In this document: piece by piece, positions 1 through 11,946 of the stretch | How positions within the stretch are numbered: the first letter of the stretch is position 1 | Layout of the letters: each line of letters starts with the position of its first letter | DNA from: Annona cherimola | Taxonomy: Eukaryota > Streptophyta > Magnoliopsida > Magnoliales > Annonaceae | Direction: 5' to 3' | NCBI GenBank assembly: GCA_030490835.1 | Contig: CM059971.1 | Location: 97,740,595 to 97,804,594 of the forward strand | Length of the DNA: 64,000 nt | Program-made: the position numbers and the translations under genes | Notes under the pieces: model-generated | The model's database searches: none | Told to the model about the DNA's origin: nothing | What the model saw: the letters and a program-made list of their open reading frames with translations, nothing else

Positions 1-406
1 CAATGACTGCCTTCTAGAAAGAAACTGCTGATGAATGAAAACTTGTCATTTACAATATCTGTTTTGGGTATTTCCTCAGAAGGGTATCCTATTTGTGACT
101 TGTGCAGAAGAATGACAATCTGAAGATGATGTTTACATGCTCACAAAGATCAAAATTTCTAATATTGAATGTGAATCGGGAAACTAATTTCCTATGTAAT
201 TGCTGACACTGATTGATGATTATTCATCTGGAAGTAAGGTCCCTTTTCACTTGGATTTAGAGCTGCACTTGTTGCTAGTTATAAATTGATCAAGTTTGGC
301 CAATAATAATACCATTGATATGGAACCTTGAAGCAAACATTCTTCTCCACAACCATAGGATTTTTTCGAAAATTGGTTTCAGTAACACATTTTGCACGTG
401 CTACAG

Positions 407-3400
407 GTGGACCTACAGCTGAAGCACGTGCAACATTGGATCTTGGCATCCAGTATTGGACTAGTCGAGGATGGGCTTTTGCAGATGTTAACTATGGTGG
501 GAGTACAGGTTTGGCATAAAGCTCAATTCTGTTTTGTGATGGTCAAATTTTTAGGATGGTTTATTTATTACTGGATTTCTAAATTTGCAGAGTTCATTTT
601 GGTTATAATAGTCCTACTTGATTGTTGCTTCATGCTGAAGTTTCTGACCTATACAAAATTATTTTGGTTTTCCAATTTGGAATTGTCTAGCCTACCATTT
701 CTTATGGCAGTACTTATGATTTGAACCACGACCGGGTTTTTCGGCCATACTTCACAGGCATATGTTATAGTTTATTCAGGTTTGGTGAACAGCTAATTCG
801 TCTAGCTTAGTCAATTTATGCCCTCGTTATGCTTTTTGTCCATGATTATTTCCAGTTAGGTGGTTATTTCAGGCCTGACTAGGGAACAACTGTTAATTCT
901 ATTGGATGAATTATTTTTACATGATTGGTTGATAGCATAAATCTTAGAAGTGGAGCAGCTTAAATTTATCTCACTTAACAGTCACAGGTGATGTTAAATC
1001 TTTGATGGGAATTGAATCCTTTTGATTGTTCTTCTATAAACTGGACCTTATCCAGATTCCTACAACTTTTTTATCCTTCGCATGCATGTGCATATTGGGT
1101 TTTTTTTTTTTTTTTGGTAATGTTTGACTCCCATCTTTTTAAGATCCTTATATATATGCGGGAATGCTTCTATAAAACTCTTCTTTTGTATAACCCCTTC
1201 CATTTTGAATATTTTAATGATTGATAGAAAATCTATTCTATCTATTGCACTTAACATATTTATAGTATCTTGGAAACCATTTCATTTGTCTCGTATCACT
1301 ACGCATGGGCCCCATCTACAAATGTGTGAAATAGAAGCAGGTCCCAGATACATATATTTAGGTGGGTGGACAATCATCTTGTTAGCCTAGGCACATAGGT
1401 GTTTTATTTATTTATGTTTTTTTATGAAAATGTTGCCGAAGTGTATTTAATTCACATACCTCATTTTACAAATTTTGGATGTGTGTATATTTTTTGAATT
1501 TAAAAAATAAACAGTTTTGTGGGTATTTAAGTAATTTTATCCCCAAAAACTGTTGCTTTTGAAATTCGGAATATATATGTCTTCAAAAATTGTAAATTTT
1601 CATGTGGCATAAATACGCTTATGCTCACATTTTCATAAAAAAATTAAAAATTTATACAAATTAGCCTGAGATAAGAAGATCATTATCCATATTCTTTTGT
1701 ACTTAACTATTTATGTCTTGGAAAAAAGTAGAGTGAGATCATGCTTTTGACCATTGCCTGTAAAATATGCAGGTTATGGCAGGGAATACCGAGAGAGGCT
1801 TTTGGGAAATTGGGGTGTTGTGGATGTTAATGATTGCTGTAGCTGCGCCAAGTTTCTGGTAGCTCATTGTTCATCATAGTTCTCACAAAGTTGGTGGAGT
1901 ATCAACCAGCCAAATGCTAAAAGATGTTATATAAAAAATGTGATTTTCATTTTTGAAGGTGGACAATGGAAAGGTAGATGGTGAACGACTATGCATCACT
2001 GGGAAATCTGCTGGTGGCTTTACAACGTTAGCTGCTCTTGCATTCAGGCATACTTTCAAGACTGGTGCCTCCTTGTATGGTGTAAGCAGTCAATTCTATA
2101 CTTCTATGAATCTGTTCCCAATTATTCAGTTCCTGCTATTATCTGAATATTCAGTGAAATCAAGTCATGCCTGCAACTTGGGATCGAAATATGTCAGTCT
2201 GATTTCCGTTTTGTTCACGGCCTTTTTCAGTGTCATTTGATTGCAGGAAATTTAGTTCTCTTTCCAATTTTCATCCATGTTTCAGTGAAATATGTCCTTG
2301 GACTTTCCAGCTTCAGGCTATAAAATCTAACATATTTATGCCATTTGTTGTGCTGGAAACAGGTTGCTGACTTGTCCTCATTGAGAGCAGACACTCACAA
2401 GTTCGAGTCTCATTATCTTGATAACCTTGTTGGTAAGTGGGATGCATTTGATGTTTATGACTGTGACTCTGGTTTTTTTACCCTGATGTACCAGTTTTCT
2501 TTTGTCCATTGCATATTTTCAGGCAGCGAAAGGGCATATTTTGAGAGGTCACCAATCAACTTTGTTGATAATTTTTCATGCCCGGTTATTCTATTCCAGG
2601 GATTAGACGACAAGGTATAATAATTTATGCAAGTTACTCCATTCTTAGGGGAATGTCCATTATGGCTATCCTTGTTCAAGCTTCTGGTATAATGAACCAT
2701 CACAATTTGTGAGCCCGCTTCTATATAACTAGGTTATATGGAAGCGATTCCATATAATCTCATCAAATTTTAAGATTTTGATACTTGATGGAAAATCTAA
2801 TTCATTCGTTATATTTAACATCATTTGTTTAGATATTAGACCAAGTTTTATTTAAATTCAATATGTGTATAGGCCACATTTGCTCAAAAATAGGTACATT
2901 CATGTGTAAATTAGGAAAAATGCTTAGATTTATTCACATATGTATTGGAATGTAGTAATACTTCATAGAATTATTTAGTCATGTAGTAATGATATTTTAT
3001 ATGGTTTAGATGTTGAAAATACTACTTAAAATTTGATATTTAGCATTAAATGATTTTATTACATTAATTTTACATGTTTGTAGATGAGGCCCATATACAA
3101 TGATATTAGACAAACGAAAGAGTTTTCATGAAAATATAAGTGATGCTAAACACAATAAATGAAGTGGAATTTTCATCAATCATCTAGATGTTGAAAATTG
3201 GGGGGTTTACACAGAAAGGGGGTTTCATAGAAGCATCCCCGCATAATTTTTACGTCATTGTTTTTCTTTGCATGCATTGCTCTTTAGGGTTTGCTACATT
3301 TGCATGATTACGTAATTGTATTTATGATTCTTGCCACTTATTATGCTATGTATCTTGCTATCGGGTGTGGCACAAAGGCAACCTTCCACTTCATTGGCTC

Positions 3401-4485
3401 AGCTCTAGTCTTCTGAAACATCAATATTTTATCTTTATCTGCAATTTCAAGGCCTTACACCCACTATTTGTGTCAGCAACCCTGCTTCTGTTGTGTTGTC
3501 AGACTTACAAAGCTACACATAGTTGAGGAATTCTTTTCTTTCTCCTACTTTTTAGAACAATTTCCCACGACCATATGAATAACACTCGTCAAGGCTGACA
3601 TCTGGAACATTGTAGGTTGTGCCGCCAAACCAGGCTCGTGAAATCTACTCAGCCTTGAAGGACAAAGGGCTACCCGTTGCACTCATTGAATTTGAAGGCG
3701 AGCAGCATGGATTTCGGAAGGTATTCTCCATGTCATGTGAATTTGTTGTTGTTGTTGTTATTATTATTATTAAAGGGCTTTGCTGCTATCAAATGACGTG
3801 TGATATGCACTCCACTCCTTCCTATACAGCTTTTCATGTGATTTGATATCTTAACTATCTTACCTTTTTTATTATTACCTTTATTACCTCAACATTTTAA
3901 TCATTTGGTCACATCTTTTCATATAACTACCTTATCTGTTCTATCTTTATTCTTTTTAATTTTAATAATTACTCCTATCATATTAAATTACTCTCAAAAC
4001 TTTTTAAAAATTTCTCTCATTCCCACTTTTGTGCTTTTACTTTTACGTCATCCTAAATGGACCCTAAACGTGAACAATCTACTTGAATGGAAGCTTTGAT
4101 AATTTATAATATAAAAAATTTCTAAAAACCTCATGCATTTGCACTTGTTGTAGATTATATACAAATTTAATTAAAATAAATTTTTATATCATAAAAATAT
4201 TCATGAAGGAGAATATGATGCTTGGCTTGGGTCTGAGAAAAAAAATCAGAAAAATGGGAAACCTAAAAGGATGCCCCCAGTTTCACAGCAGCAAAGCCCG
4301 TTATTAAATATACATTATTATACTCCAAGATCTTATGAAGATGGCAGCACTGAGTTGAGGTACTTGGACAGGCTGAGAGCATTAAGTTCACCTTGGAGCA
4401 ACAGATGCTGTTCTTTGCACGTATGGTTGGGCACTTCCAAGTAGCCGATGAAATCACTCCAATCAAAATTGAAAACTTTGATTAG
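407..4485 (+). CDS. Prolyl oligopeptidase family (S9) serine peptidase, dipeptidyl aminopeptidase/acylaminoacyl-peptidase-like; 5' part outside window
   Basis: Seven exons can be joined in one frame with GT-AG borders: 407-508, 1773-1858, 1959-2081, 2363-2432, 2523-2614, 3616-3720 and 4372-4485 (TAG at 4483-4485). They give 229 residues, the C-terminal alpha/beta-hydrolase domain. The first exon begins in the HGGP oxyanion-loop region (GGPTAEAR). The nucleophile lies in exon 3 (GKSAGG), the acid in exon 5-6 (QGLDDKVVPP) and the histidine in exon 6 (GEQHGFRK). The last exon encodes KFTLEQQM and ends IENFD. Family knowledge: such enzymes cleave short peptides or acyl-amino acids from N-termini, in cytosol or plastid. 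The N-terminal beta-propeller must lie to the left; I found no upstream exon in 1-406. Introns hold a foldback MITE (1417-1665), a larger repeat (2711-3240) and an A-family MITE (3846-4060). The catalytic motif has Lys where relatives I recall have Gly. The reading frame is intact throughout the visible part. Confidence 0.9.
1417..1665. repeat. Foldback MITE, family B copy 1 (intron of the S9 peptidase gene)
   Basis: The two halves of this 250-bp AT-rich stretch are inverted copies of each other: tttttttatgaaaatgt at the left returns as acattttcataaaaaaa at the right, and the paired motifs tgtatttaattcacat and gtggcataaatacgc follow. The same layout recurs at six other sites in the window. 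No coding capacity. I infer a non-autonomous DNA transposon; no target duplication is clear. Confidence 0.65.
2711..3240. repeat. Dispersed AT-rich repeat, family D copy 1
   Basis: This stretch inside intron 5 of the S9 peptidase gene aligns over most of its length with 32174-32612 and with the split copy at 61485-63150. Shared blocks include aataggtacatt, ttagcattaaat and ttttacatgttt. The ends look like imperfect inverted repeats: gcttctat at the left, atagaagc at the right. I infer a non-autonomous DNA transposon of about 0.5 kb; class unknown. Confidence 0.6.
3743..3775. repeat. Trinucleotide microsatellite (GTT)n(ATT)n
   Basis: A run of GTT units passes into ATT units just after the donor of exon 6 of the S9 peptidase gene. 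It is intronic, so it has no coding effect. Confidence 0.8.
3846..4060 (-). repeat. MITE family A, copy 1 (reverse orientation)
   Basis: Reverse copy of the ~260-bp AT-rich family described at 15996-16268. Recognisable blocks are the complements of gaataaagttaaaat and of the gatagttgtat-type motif (here ctaccttatctg, tctttattctttttaattttaat). It lies in the last intron of the S9 peptidase gene. The ends are degenerate. Confidence 0.5.
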
Positions 4486-4711
4486 GTGGTGGTTTCTTGC
4501 AATGCTTACAGCTTACCCGCTGCTGCATTCGGAATCAATCTGCACATTGTAGACACGTCCAAAGAGGCTGTATCAACCAGATACTAATTTTGGATTCAGG
4601 TCCGGTTTTCCGGCCCTCACAGGACACAGGACACTGAGCGATATTGGTAATGACAATGATATTATATAAATAATAGCACTGGCTTTGTGGATGTTGAATT
4701 TTTGCGATCCA

Positions 4712-5155
4712 TGTTAGAACGAAAGAGGTAGAATCGAAATATTAAGAAGTTTAATAAACAAATAAGACAAAAAATATATAAATCAAGAAAACGATTTAAG
4801 GCGCCTTACTGAGTTGTTTTCTTTAACCCTTGAGACAGCTGCTTTGGACTTGTGGCAATTTACCCTCAGATTCAATAAACCGACCTGATTATCGATTGAA
4901 CACAAACAGAGCATGAGAGTGATCCTTGAACACATGATGATGGTGACTTTGTTTCGTTTGCACGGGGAGCGGCTACTTTGATGGAAAGACCAAATTTCAA
5001 TCCTCAAGAAATTCGGTAGGATTGAATGGAAAAACGATTAGTTATGAGGATCTATGAGAGTATCATTGCTCATATACCATTCGAGATGTGGCCTATATAA
5101 ATAAAGCATCCAATGTAAACCATGTTGGAGCTGATTTATTGTCCTCAAAATTACA
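4712..5155. mobile_element. Probable solo LTR (444 bp) with 5-bp target duplication
   Basis: The stretch begins TGTTAGAAC and ends ATTACA, so it has TG...CA ends, and it is bordered on both sides by ATCCA (4707-4711 and 5156-5160). It contains a TATA-like tatataaataaa near 5095. There is no primer site or coding sequence beside it, so a solo LTR left by recombination is the simplest reading. The 5-bp duplication could occur by chance in a search of this kind, and I found no second copy in the window. It sits about 220 bp past the stop of the S9 peptidase gene. Confidence 0.5.
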
Positions 5156-5160
5156 ATCCA

Positions 5161-7254
5161 AGTAAGGTTCACTTCCCATGTACAGATAAATACAATTATA
5201 TCCAAATAATCATAGAATCTTTTTCGGGACCATCTAAGCTGAATGGAACATGGGACCTATATTTTAGTTCACCAGACCAAAAAAATCAGTTTTCTACGCT
5301 CTCTGGTCTAGCCTTAAGATTATTTAAAGGTGGCAACTCTTACTATTGTGCTTATGGCCTGCCCTTGTAGCACATGATCAATTATTAATCTGCATAATTA
5401 ACCTTGTCGAAATAATTCAACAAAATCTGTGAAAAGATTAAAAAATTTCGCACTTTTCTCCTGCAAAATCAGATCTCAACAACAGAGGTCACAGTAAAGA
5501 ATCAATTTGAAAATAGAGAAAAAGGTTGAAGATGATTCTCTACATGCCAAGCAACGAAATGCTAAAGTTAGAGATGAGAAAGATAGGCAACCCAGAAAAT
5601 CTATCTTATTGACATGACTGAAAAAGAGAATCTGGGAAGAGAAATGCGAAAATTTCCTACAAAAGAAAAAAAAAAAAAAAGCCCTAAATCTTCATTGAAA
5701 CGGGGAAGGGGGATTGCGTGTTTGCCCCAATACCTTTCTGTTCTTTGGGAGAAACCCATGAATGGATGATGAATAGTAAGTATTTATAGATTGAAATTGC
5801 ATTTGAAAGAAAAATCAACTAACACGAGCAGAAGGGAAAGCACCCGATATTTCTCTCTTGAATGTAGCAAACAGAAAAAGGCACATAGAAAGGGACCAAA
5901 ATCAGAAAAAAGTGAGTAATATAGTGTAGACGTGTAACTAATCCCAGCATTAATTGGATATATGGATGGTTTGATGAGCGTGCGGGCACTCTGATCGTCC
6001 AGGTGAGTGACTGTATCCTGCACCGGAGGAAAGGTCAGGTCATTCATTCCGACACCCTCAAACACGAATGCGAATCTGCAACACTAGCGAAGTGGACGGA
6101 AGCCATGAGTGTGACATGGCCCACCGGCTTCTAATGCAATCAAGGACGTGAGTCCGTGCAGGAAGGAAAAGAGCAGAGCGGTGGGCCAGGGCCACCACCT
6201 CCATCCCATGCCACTCGCTTTTTATAGCTGGAGTACGCCACGGCCAGGGACAGGCATCATTTTTCTTGCTGCCCAAACCGTAGAATCCAACCACCGGGAA
6301 TCACAAACGTCATGCTTACCACATCTAACAGTAGCAGTCCACGTAGAAGTAGAACCAGAAGCTCATGACAACAAGTCAACCGCCAAATCTTGCCTGATGT
6401 TAACCTGTCCAGGCCGGACTTGAATTCAATTCCATGTGAGTTCCATTTTTCAAAAACTCATTATGTTTTCAATGATCATCGCTTACTAAGTTTCTTCCAA
6501 AGGGTACAATTGGTTTAAAGAATTAATTGAGTTTTCATCAAAATATATCTACTATGTTTTAACTCTAATTCTAAATATACCTACAACATTTCTAAAATCT
6601 TTGCAAAAACAATTAATAGATTTAGAATTTTGAAAACGTAAGAGAGATATTTTGGATTATGGCCAAATGTAATGCATATATTTGAAAAAAGCCTAAATTA
6701 ATAATATTAAAGTTGTCATTCCAAACAACTAAAATCACGGTTTTTTAACGAGGCATCTTTCCTTACAAAAAAAAAAAAAAAAAAAATCCTCCTCCTTTTC
6801 GAACTATTATCCTACAAAAGCAAAAGAAATTAGTGATTCCAAATACCATATTATCACGTTTGATTAGTTCTCTGATGAGTGCCTGTTGCCTGCCTACAGA
6901 CGGCACCAATAACGCCTTGCCCGAAATCCAAAAACTCGCTGAGTGAAGATCAGAAGCCCTCTACTCAGAAAGGGCACATGCCCAGTTCCCAAACCACAAC
7001 AAAGTTAGAGCTACTAAGCTAGAGACACCAGCATAGACATGCGTGCAATGTGGTTGACAACTTGACATGTGCAGAGACAGGATTTGAGTAAGCGCCACTG
7101 TGCCTTTCGAGAAGGAAGGGTGGGGTGGGCAACTTTTTGTGGATGCCGGTGGTTTTCATTCTTCTAAGCATTTGAGTTTTGCTCTCAGCTTCTCTTTTAT
7201 CATGGTTTTCCAACTTTTCTTTGAAAGGAAGGGATTCCTCTCTCTCTCTCTCTC
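5161..7254. other. Intergenic DNA without a recognised gene
   Basis: No open frame here resembles a known protein and no exon chain could be built on either strand. The stretch 6000-6420 is more GC-rich than its surroundings and carries overlapping short frames on both strands, none convincing. A partial copy of the long inverted-repeat family C is suggested near 6520-6620 (aaatatatctactatgtttt). A-runs occur near 5660 and 6770. A CT microsatellite at 7239-7259 leads into the Copia element. Confidence 0.6.
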
Positions 7255-7259
7255 TCTCT

Positions 7260-7898
7260 TGATGGGATTTTAGCCTATCCCCTTCTTGTGTAGATTAAAT
7301 AGGAATGATTAATCACAGACAATAAATATTGCAAATAATAAGCAATCAAACCACGGGAAAAACACACCACAATTTTTACGTGGAAAACCCCTCTTTACCA
7401 AAGGGGAAAAACCACGGGACCCAGTCCAGGTAAATCTTCCACTATAGAATAATGGGATTACAATACAATGTCTTCTCTAGTCAAAACTAGAGGATTTCAT
7501 CATCACAATAATGATGGATTTCAATACAGAAATTAATCAAGGGTAGATCTCACCAAATCTGAGATGACGGCAGAATTTTCTCTCTTGATGGCTGGAAGAG
7601 ATAACTGCCGTAGAAGCCTTGAGCATATGACGAAAAATCCGGAGCTGCTGCTGCTGCTTCTCTGAAATCTGAGAGGGGAAGAGAGACTCTCTCTCTGACG
7701 AAAAAATTCGTCGCTGCCGAGAGAAGAAACGCTGCCTGGAGAGAAGACGCTGAGAGGAGAAGAGAGAGATGTGATATCTCTCTCTCTCACACGCCGAAAG
7801 CAAAAAGGAGGGGGCAGGTGGGTGAGGCATTATCAATAATGCCAAATGGGTGGGGCCCCCCCCACTTTTGACTTCACGTGGGAGGAACCCACCCAACA
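7260..7898 (-). repeat. 3' LTR of the Copia element
   Basis: 639 bp, starting tgatgggatttt and ending acccaaca on the plus strand. By eye it matches the other LTR at every position except 7464 (T here, C at 12151). Both LTRs contain the same CT-rich and CTG-rich blocks. Confidence 0.96.
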
Positions 7899-7912
7899 AA
7901 TCTCCCCCTTCC
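7899..7912 (-). promoter_or_regulatory. Polypurine tract of the Copia element
   Basis: On the minus strand the sequence just before the 3' LTR is aaggggga followed by gatt, a purine run directly abutting the LTR start. This is where plus-strand synthesis is primed in LTR retrotransposons. Confidence 0.8.
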
Positions 7913-7914
7913 GA

Positions 7915-9207
7915 CTACGTGGAGGGATTTGCCATCCCAACGATAGAACGACAAACTTCAAGCTTCTCCCTTGGTAGAGCCTTCGTCAACATATCAGAGC
8001 CATTATAATCGGTATGGATTTTCTCAAGTTCAAACAACTTGTCATTAATAGCTTCTCTTATCCAATGATACCTCACATCAATATGCTTTGATCTTGCATG
8101 AAAGGAAGAATTCTTACCAAGGTGAATTGCACTTTGACTATCACAAAATACTATGTATCTCTGTTGTTTGAAGCCAAGCTCATGTAAAAACCTCTTCATC
8201 CACAACATTTCTTTGCATGCTTCAGTTGCTGCAATGAATTCTGCTTCGGTTGTAGAAAGTGCAACACATTTCTGTAGCCTTGATTGCCAAGCTACAGCTC
8301 CCCCTGCAAAAGTAATCAAGGAACCAGATGTAGACTTTCGAGTGTCCACATCTCCTGCCATATCTGCATCTGTGTAGCCAATTAGTAATGGTTTCTCATT
8401 GCCAAAACAAAGTCTCAAACTGGAAGTACCTCGTAGATATCTCATAATCCACTTAACTGCATTCCAATGCTCTCTCCCAGGATTAGACAAGAACCGGCTA
8501 ACAATACCAACTGCATAAGCTATGTCTGGCCTTGTACATACCATTGCATACATCAAACTCCCCACAGCTGAAGCATATGGAACCCTTTCCATGTCCTTCT
8601 TCTCTATGTCTGTAGAGGGACACTGCTCGATGTTTAGCTTAAAGTGAGTGGCAAGAGGAGAGTTAACCACTTTAGCTCTGTCCATGTTGAACCTCTGAAG
8701 TACTTTCTCAATGTACTTCTCTTGTGACAAATATAACTTCTTGGCATTCCTCTCACGATGAATGCTTATGCCAAGAATTTGCTTTGCTGGCCCTAAATCC
8801 TTCATAGCAAAAATTTGACTTAGTTGTGTCTTCAACCTGTCAATCCTCAAAGAATTTCTGCCAATAATCAACATATCATCGACATAAAGCAATAGTATAA
8901 TAAAATCATCATCAGAGAATTTCTGCACAAAGACACAATGATCAGAAGTTGTTTTTCGATAGCCATGTTTCTCCATAACTGACTCAAACTTCTTATACCA
9001 TTGTCTTGGTGCTTGCTTCAAGCCATAAAGGCTTTTTCTCAGCTTGCACACATGATCCTCTTTCCTTTTTACCACGAAACCCTCTGGCTGCTCCATATAA
9101 ATTTCCTTGTCTAGTTCACCATGAAGAAAAGCAGTCTTTACATCCATTTGTTCAATCTCCAAATCAAGACTAGCTGCTAGACCCAAAACCACACGAATAG
9201 ATGACAT
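7915..9207 (-). pseudogene. Copia pol, 3' part: reverse transcriptase and RNase H
   Basis: An open frame of 430 codons beginning inside the reverse transcriptase. It starts next to the conserved SSIRVVL block, carries the QMDVKTAFLHG motif (about residues 20-30), the YVDDM catalytic motif (about residue 108), and the RNase H part with TDADMAGD, KSTSG and TEAEF. The frame ends about 17 bp before the 3' LTR. In an intact Copia element this is continuous with the upstream Gag-integrase frame. Here a missing base near 9234-9237 and an extra base near 9329-9332 separate them, so the methionine at its start is an internal residue and not a true start. Confidence 0.9.
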
Positions 9208-9276
9208 TTTAACAACTGGAGAAAAAATCTCATCAAATCAATACCTTTCTTTTGATTGAATCCCTTGACGACCAAT

Positions 9277-11898
9277 CTAGCTTTGTATCGAGGTTGTGTG
9301 GTAACTTGTTCTTGCTTCACTCTGTATACCCCACTTGTTCTTCAAAGCTCTTTTGCCCATAGGCAACTTTACCAACTCAAATGTATGATTTTCATGCAGT
9401 GACTTCATCTCATCTCGCATGGCTTCAACCCACTCCTTCTTATGTTCATCTTCTATGGCTTCTGAATAACATTCGGGCTCTCCCCCGTCAGTCAATAACA
9501 CATATTCATCAACAGAATATCGTGTAGAAGGATGGCGATCTCTAGTAGACCTCCTGAGTGGAACATCTGGTGGAACTTCTGGTACTGGTGACTGCTCAAC
9601 AATGTCATCATTAATCTCAACCTGTGTATGAGTATCAGCATCAACTGTACCATCCTGGTCATCTTGAACTTCATCTCTAACCTGTACTGGCACATGTGTC
9701 AGAGGAACTGGATCCAAGTCTGTTAAATTATCATAATATTGAGAAACTGTTTTAACTGTTTTCTCAATATCTTGTATGGTTTGGTCTTCCATAAACACAA
9801 CATCTCGGCTTCTTACAAGCTTTTTCTGTACCGGATCATAAAACCTGTAACCAAAATCATCTTGGCCATAGCCAATAAATACACACTGCCTTGTCTTGAC
9901 ATCAAGCTTAGACCTCTCATCTTTGGGAATATGCACAAAGGCCTTACATCCAAAGACACGCAAGTGACTATAGGATACATCTTTTCCCAACCAAACTCTG
10001 TTTGGAACATCAAAATTTAAAGGAACACAAGGCGTGAGATTTAACACATGTACAACGGTACTCAAAGCCTCACCCCAAAAGGATCCTGGCAACTGTGCAT
10101 GTGAAAGCAAACATCTCACCCTTTCAACTAGTGTTCTGTTCATCCTCTCAGCTAGCCCATTTAACTGAGGAGTCTTCGGAGGTGTCCTTTGATGCCTAAT
10201 GCCCAGCTGTTTGCAATATTCATCAAAAGGACCACAATACTCACCTCCATTATCAGTTCTGATACACTTTAACTTCTTCCCAGTCTGTCTCTCAACTGAG
10301 GTCTGAAACTGTTTAAACACATCTAACACTTGGTCTTTTGTCTTCAAGGTATAGACCCACAACTTCCTTGAATGATCATCTATAAAAGTCACAAAATAGA
10401 GAGCACCACCAAGTGTTTTTACTTTCATGGGACCACAAACATCAGAATATACTAAGTCAAGTATACCCGGCTGTCTTGAAGGAGGGGATGTTTTAAAGGC
10501 AACTCTGTTTTGCTTCCCTGCCAAGCAATGAGCACATTTCTTCAATGCTGTATTCTTCAATCCAGAAAGAAGATTTTTCTTTGCCAAAATCATCAAACCC
10601 TTCTCACTCATGTGACATAGTCTATTATGCCATAGCTCTGTTGTACTTTCATTCTCCATTGCATTGATAATACAAGAAGAAATCTTTGCCTGCATGAAGT
10701 ACAATGAGGAGCACTTCTTGCCTCTAGCCATAACCATAGAACCTTTAGTAAGCTTCCATTGACCATTACTGAAGGTGTTGCAAAACCCCTCATCATCAAG
10801 TTTACTTGCTGAAATCAAATTCAAGCGAATATCAGGGATATGTTTAACATTTTTCAAAAGCAACATCGTACCATTGTTGGTTTCCAAGCACACATCTCCC
10901 ATGCCGACAGCTTTAGCTACACCATTGTTACCCATCTTAACATCCCCAAAGTCTCCGGATGTATAAGATGTAAAGAAGTCTCGTCGCGATGTAGCATGAA
11001 CGGAGGCACCGCTATCAATCACCCAACTGGTGTCATGGCATGCAAGGTTGACAACATCATCATCATACACAATAAGGAAGTCATCTGTGACGGCAGAAAC
11101 TCTATCAACATCATTACTATCATCAGTTTCCTTTACTGTCCCTTTTTCATTTTTGTAGTCTCTTTTGAGTTGTCGACAATACTTCTTTATATGCCCCTTT
11201 TTACCACAGTGATAACACTCAACATTGGCAAACCTGTTTGACTTGCTTTTGCTTCTGTCTCTGTTCATCGGACCTTTACTCTTGCTCCTCCCCCTCTTTT
11301 CCATGACTAAGACATCTGACTGTGACGGACCCTGTGACTTTCTTCTCATCTCTTCATTTAAAACACTACTCTTAGCCAAGTCCATAGTGATTACACCATT
11401 TGGAGCTGAGTTAGATACCGACATTCTAAACGTCTCCCACGAGTCCGGCAATGTGCCTAGAAGCCATAACCCCTGCACCTCATCTTCAAACTTGATATTC
11501 ATCCCAGCCAACTGATTAAGAATTCCCTGGTAAGCGTTCAAGTGATCTGATAAAGGAGTTCCATCCCTGTATTTCAAGCCCATCAACTTCTTTATTAGAA
11601 ACAACTTGTTGTTCCCGGTTTTTCGAGCATACAGCTGTTCAAGCCTGTCCCATAAAGAGCGTGCATTTGTTTCTTCACTGACATGGTTTAAAACATTATC
11701 ATCCACCCACTGCCTGATATACCCACATACTTGACGATGAAGTAAAGTCCATTCAGCATCAGTTTTTTCTACGGGTTTTTGTTCCGCAAACACAGGCAAA
11801 TAAAAATCTTTGACATATAGCAGGTCTTCCATTTTTCCCTTCCACACATGATAATTTGAACCATTCAAATTAATCATTCTACTTGTATTAACCTCCAT
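9277..11898 (-). CDS. Copia Gag-protease-integrase polyprotein (5' part, truncated by frameshift)
   Basis: 873 codons, starting 34 bp downstream of the primer binding site. Gag occupies about residues 1-260, with a retrotransposon Gag core and a CCHC zinc knuckle ([14 protein letters not shown], about residue 230). The protease motif is DSGAS (about residue 295). A pre-integrase zinc-binding segment ([10 protein letters not shown]) and the integrase core follow, with acidic residues in [14 protein letters not shown] and the GLAERMNRT block. The frame then enters the start of the reverse transcriptase and ends prematurely after NKWG because of one extra base in a four-C run (plus strand 9329-9332). 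Gag, protease and integrase appear intact; reverse transcriptase does not follow in frame. The element could at most move using enzyme supplied elsewhere. Confidence 0.93.
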   Translation of the reverse strand: MEVNTSRMINLNGSNYHVWKGKMEDLLYVKDFYLPVFAEQKPVEKTDAEWTLLHRQVCGYIRQWVDDNVLNHVSEETNARSLWDRLEQLYARKTGNNKLFLIKKLMGLKYRDGTPLSDHLNAYQGILNQLAGMNIKFEDEVQGLWLLGTLPDSWETFRMSVSNSAPNGVITMDLAKSSVLNEEMRRKSQGPSQSDVLVMEKRGRSKSKGPMNRDRSKSKSNRFANVECYHCGKKGHIKKYCRQLKRDYKNEKGTVKETDDSNDVDRVSAVTDDFLIVYDDDVVNLACHDTSWVIDSGASVHATSRRDFFTSYTSGDFGDVKMGNNGVAKAVGMGDVCLETNNGTMLLLKNVKHIPDIRLNLISASKLDDEGFCNTFSNGQWKLTKGSMVMARGKKCSSLYFMQAKISSCIINAMENESTTELWHNRLCHMSEKGLMILAKKNLLSGLKNTALKKCAHCLAGKQNRVAFKTSPPSRQPGILDLVYSDVCGPMKVKTLGGALYFVTFIDDHSRKLWVYTLKTKDQVLDVFKQFQTSVERQTGKKLKCIRTDNGGEYCGPFDEYCKQLGIRHQRTPPKTPQLNGLAERMNRTLVERVRCLLSHAQLPGSFWGEALSTVVHVLNLTPCVPLNFDVPNRVWLGKDVSYSHLRVFGCKAFVHIPKDERSKLDVKTRQCVFIGYGQDDFGYRFYDPVQKKLVRSRDVVFMEDQTIQDIEKTVKTVSQYYDNLTDLDPVPLTHVPVQVRDEVQDDQDGTVDADTHTQVEINDDIVEQSPVPEVPPDVPLRRSTRDRHPSTRYSVDEYVLLTDGGEPECYSEAIEDEHKKEWVEAMRDEMKSLHENHTFELVKLPMGKRALKNKWGIQSEARTSYHTTSIQS

Positions 11899-11932
11899 CG
11901 TTCAACACAAGGCACAAGATTACTAAAACCTC

Positions 11933-11944
11933 GCTCTGATACCA
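11933..11944 (-). promoter_or_regulatory. Primer binding site (tRNA-Met initiator type)
   Basis: On the minus strand TGGTATCAGAGC lies two bases inside the 5' LTR, the standard complement to the 3' end of initiator tRNA-Met used by most plant Copia elements. Confidence 0.93.
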
Positions 11945-11946
11945 CT

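Noticed and set aside
328..406. Open frame continuing left of the first S9 peptidase exon
   Set aside because: An AG acceptor at 405-406 precedes the conserved GGP motif and the residues to its left do not match the family, so they are intron read-through.
7533..7899. Open frames of 85-120 codons inside the Copia LTR (again at 12220-12607)
   Set aside because: They occur identically in both LTRs, are Ser/Arg-rich products of CT repeats and match no protein.
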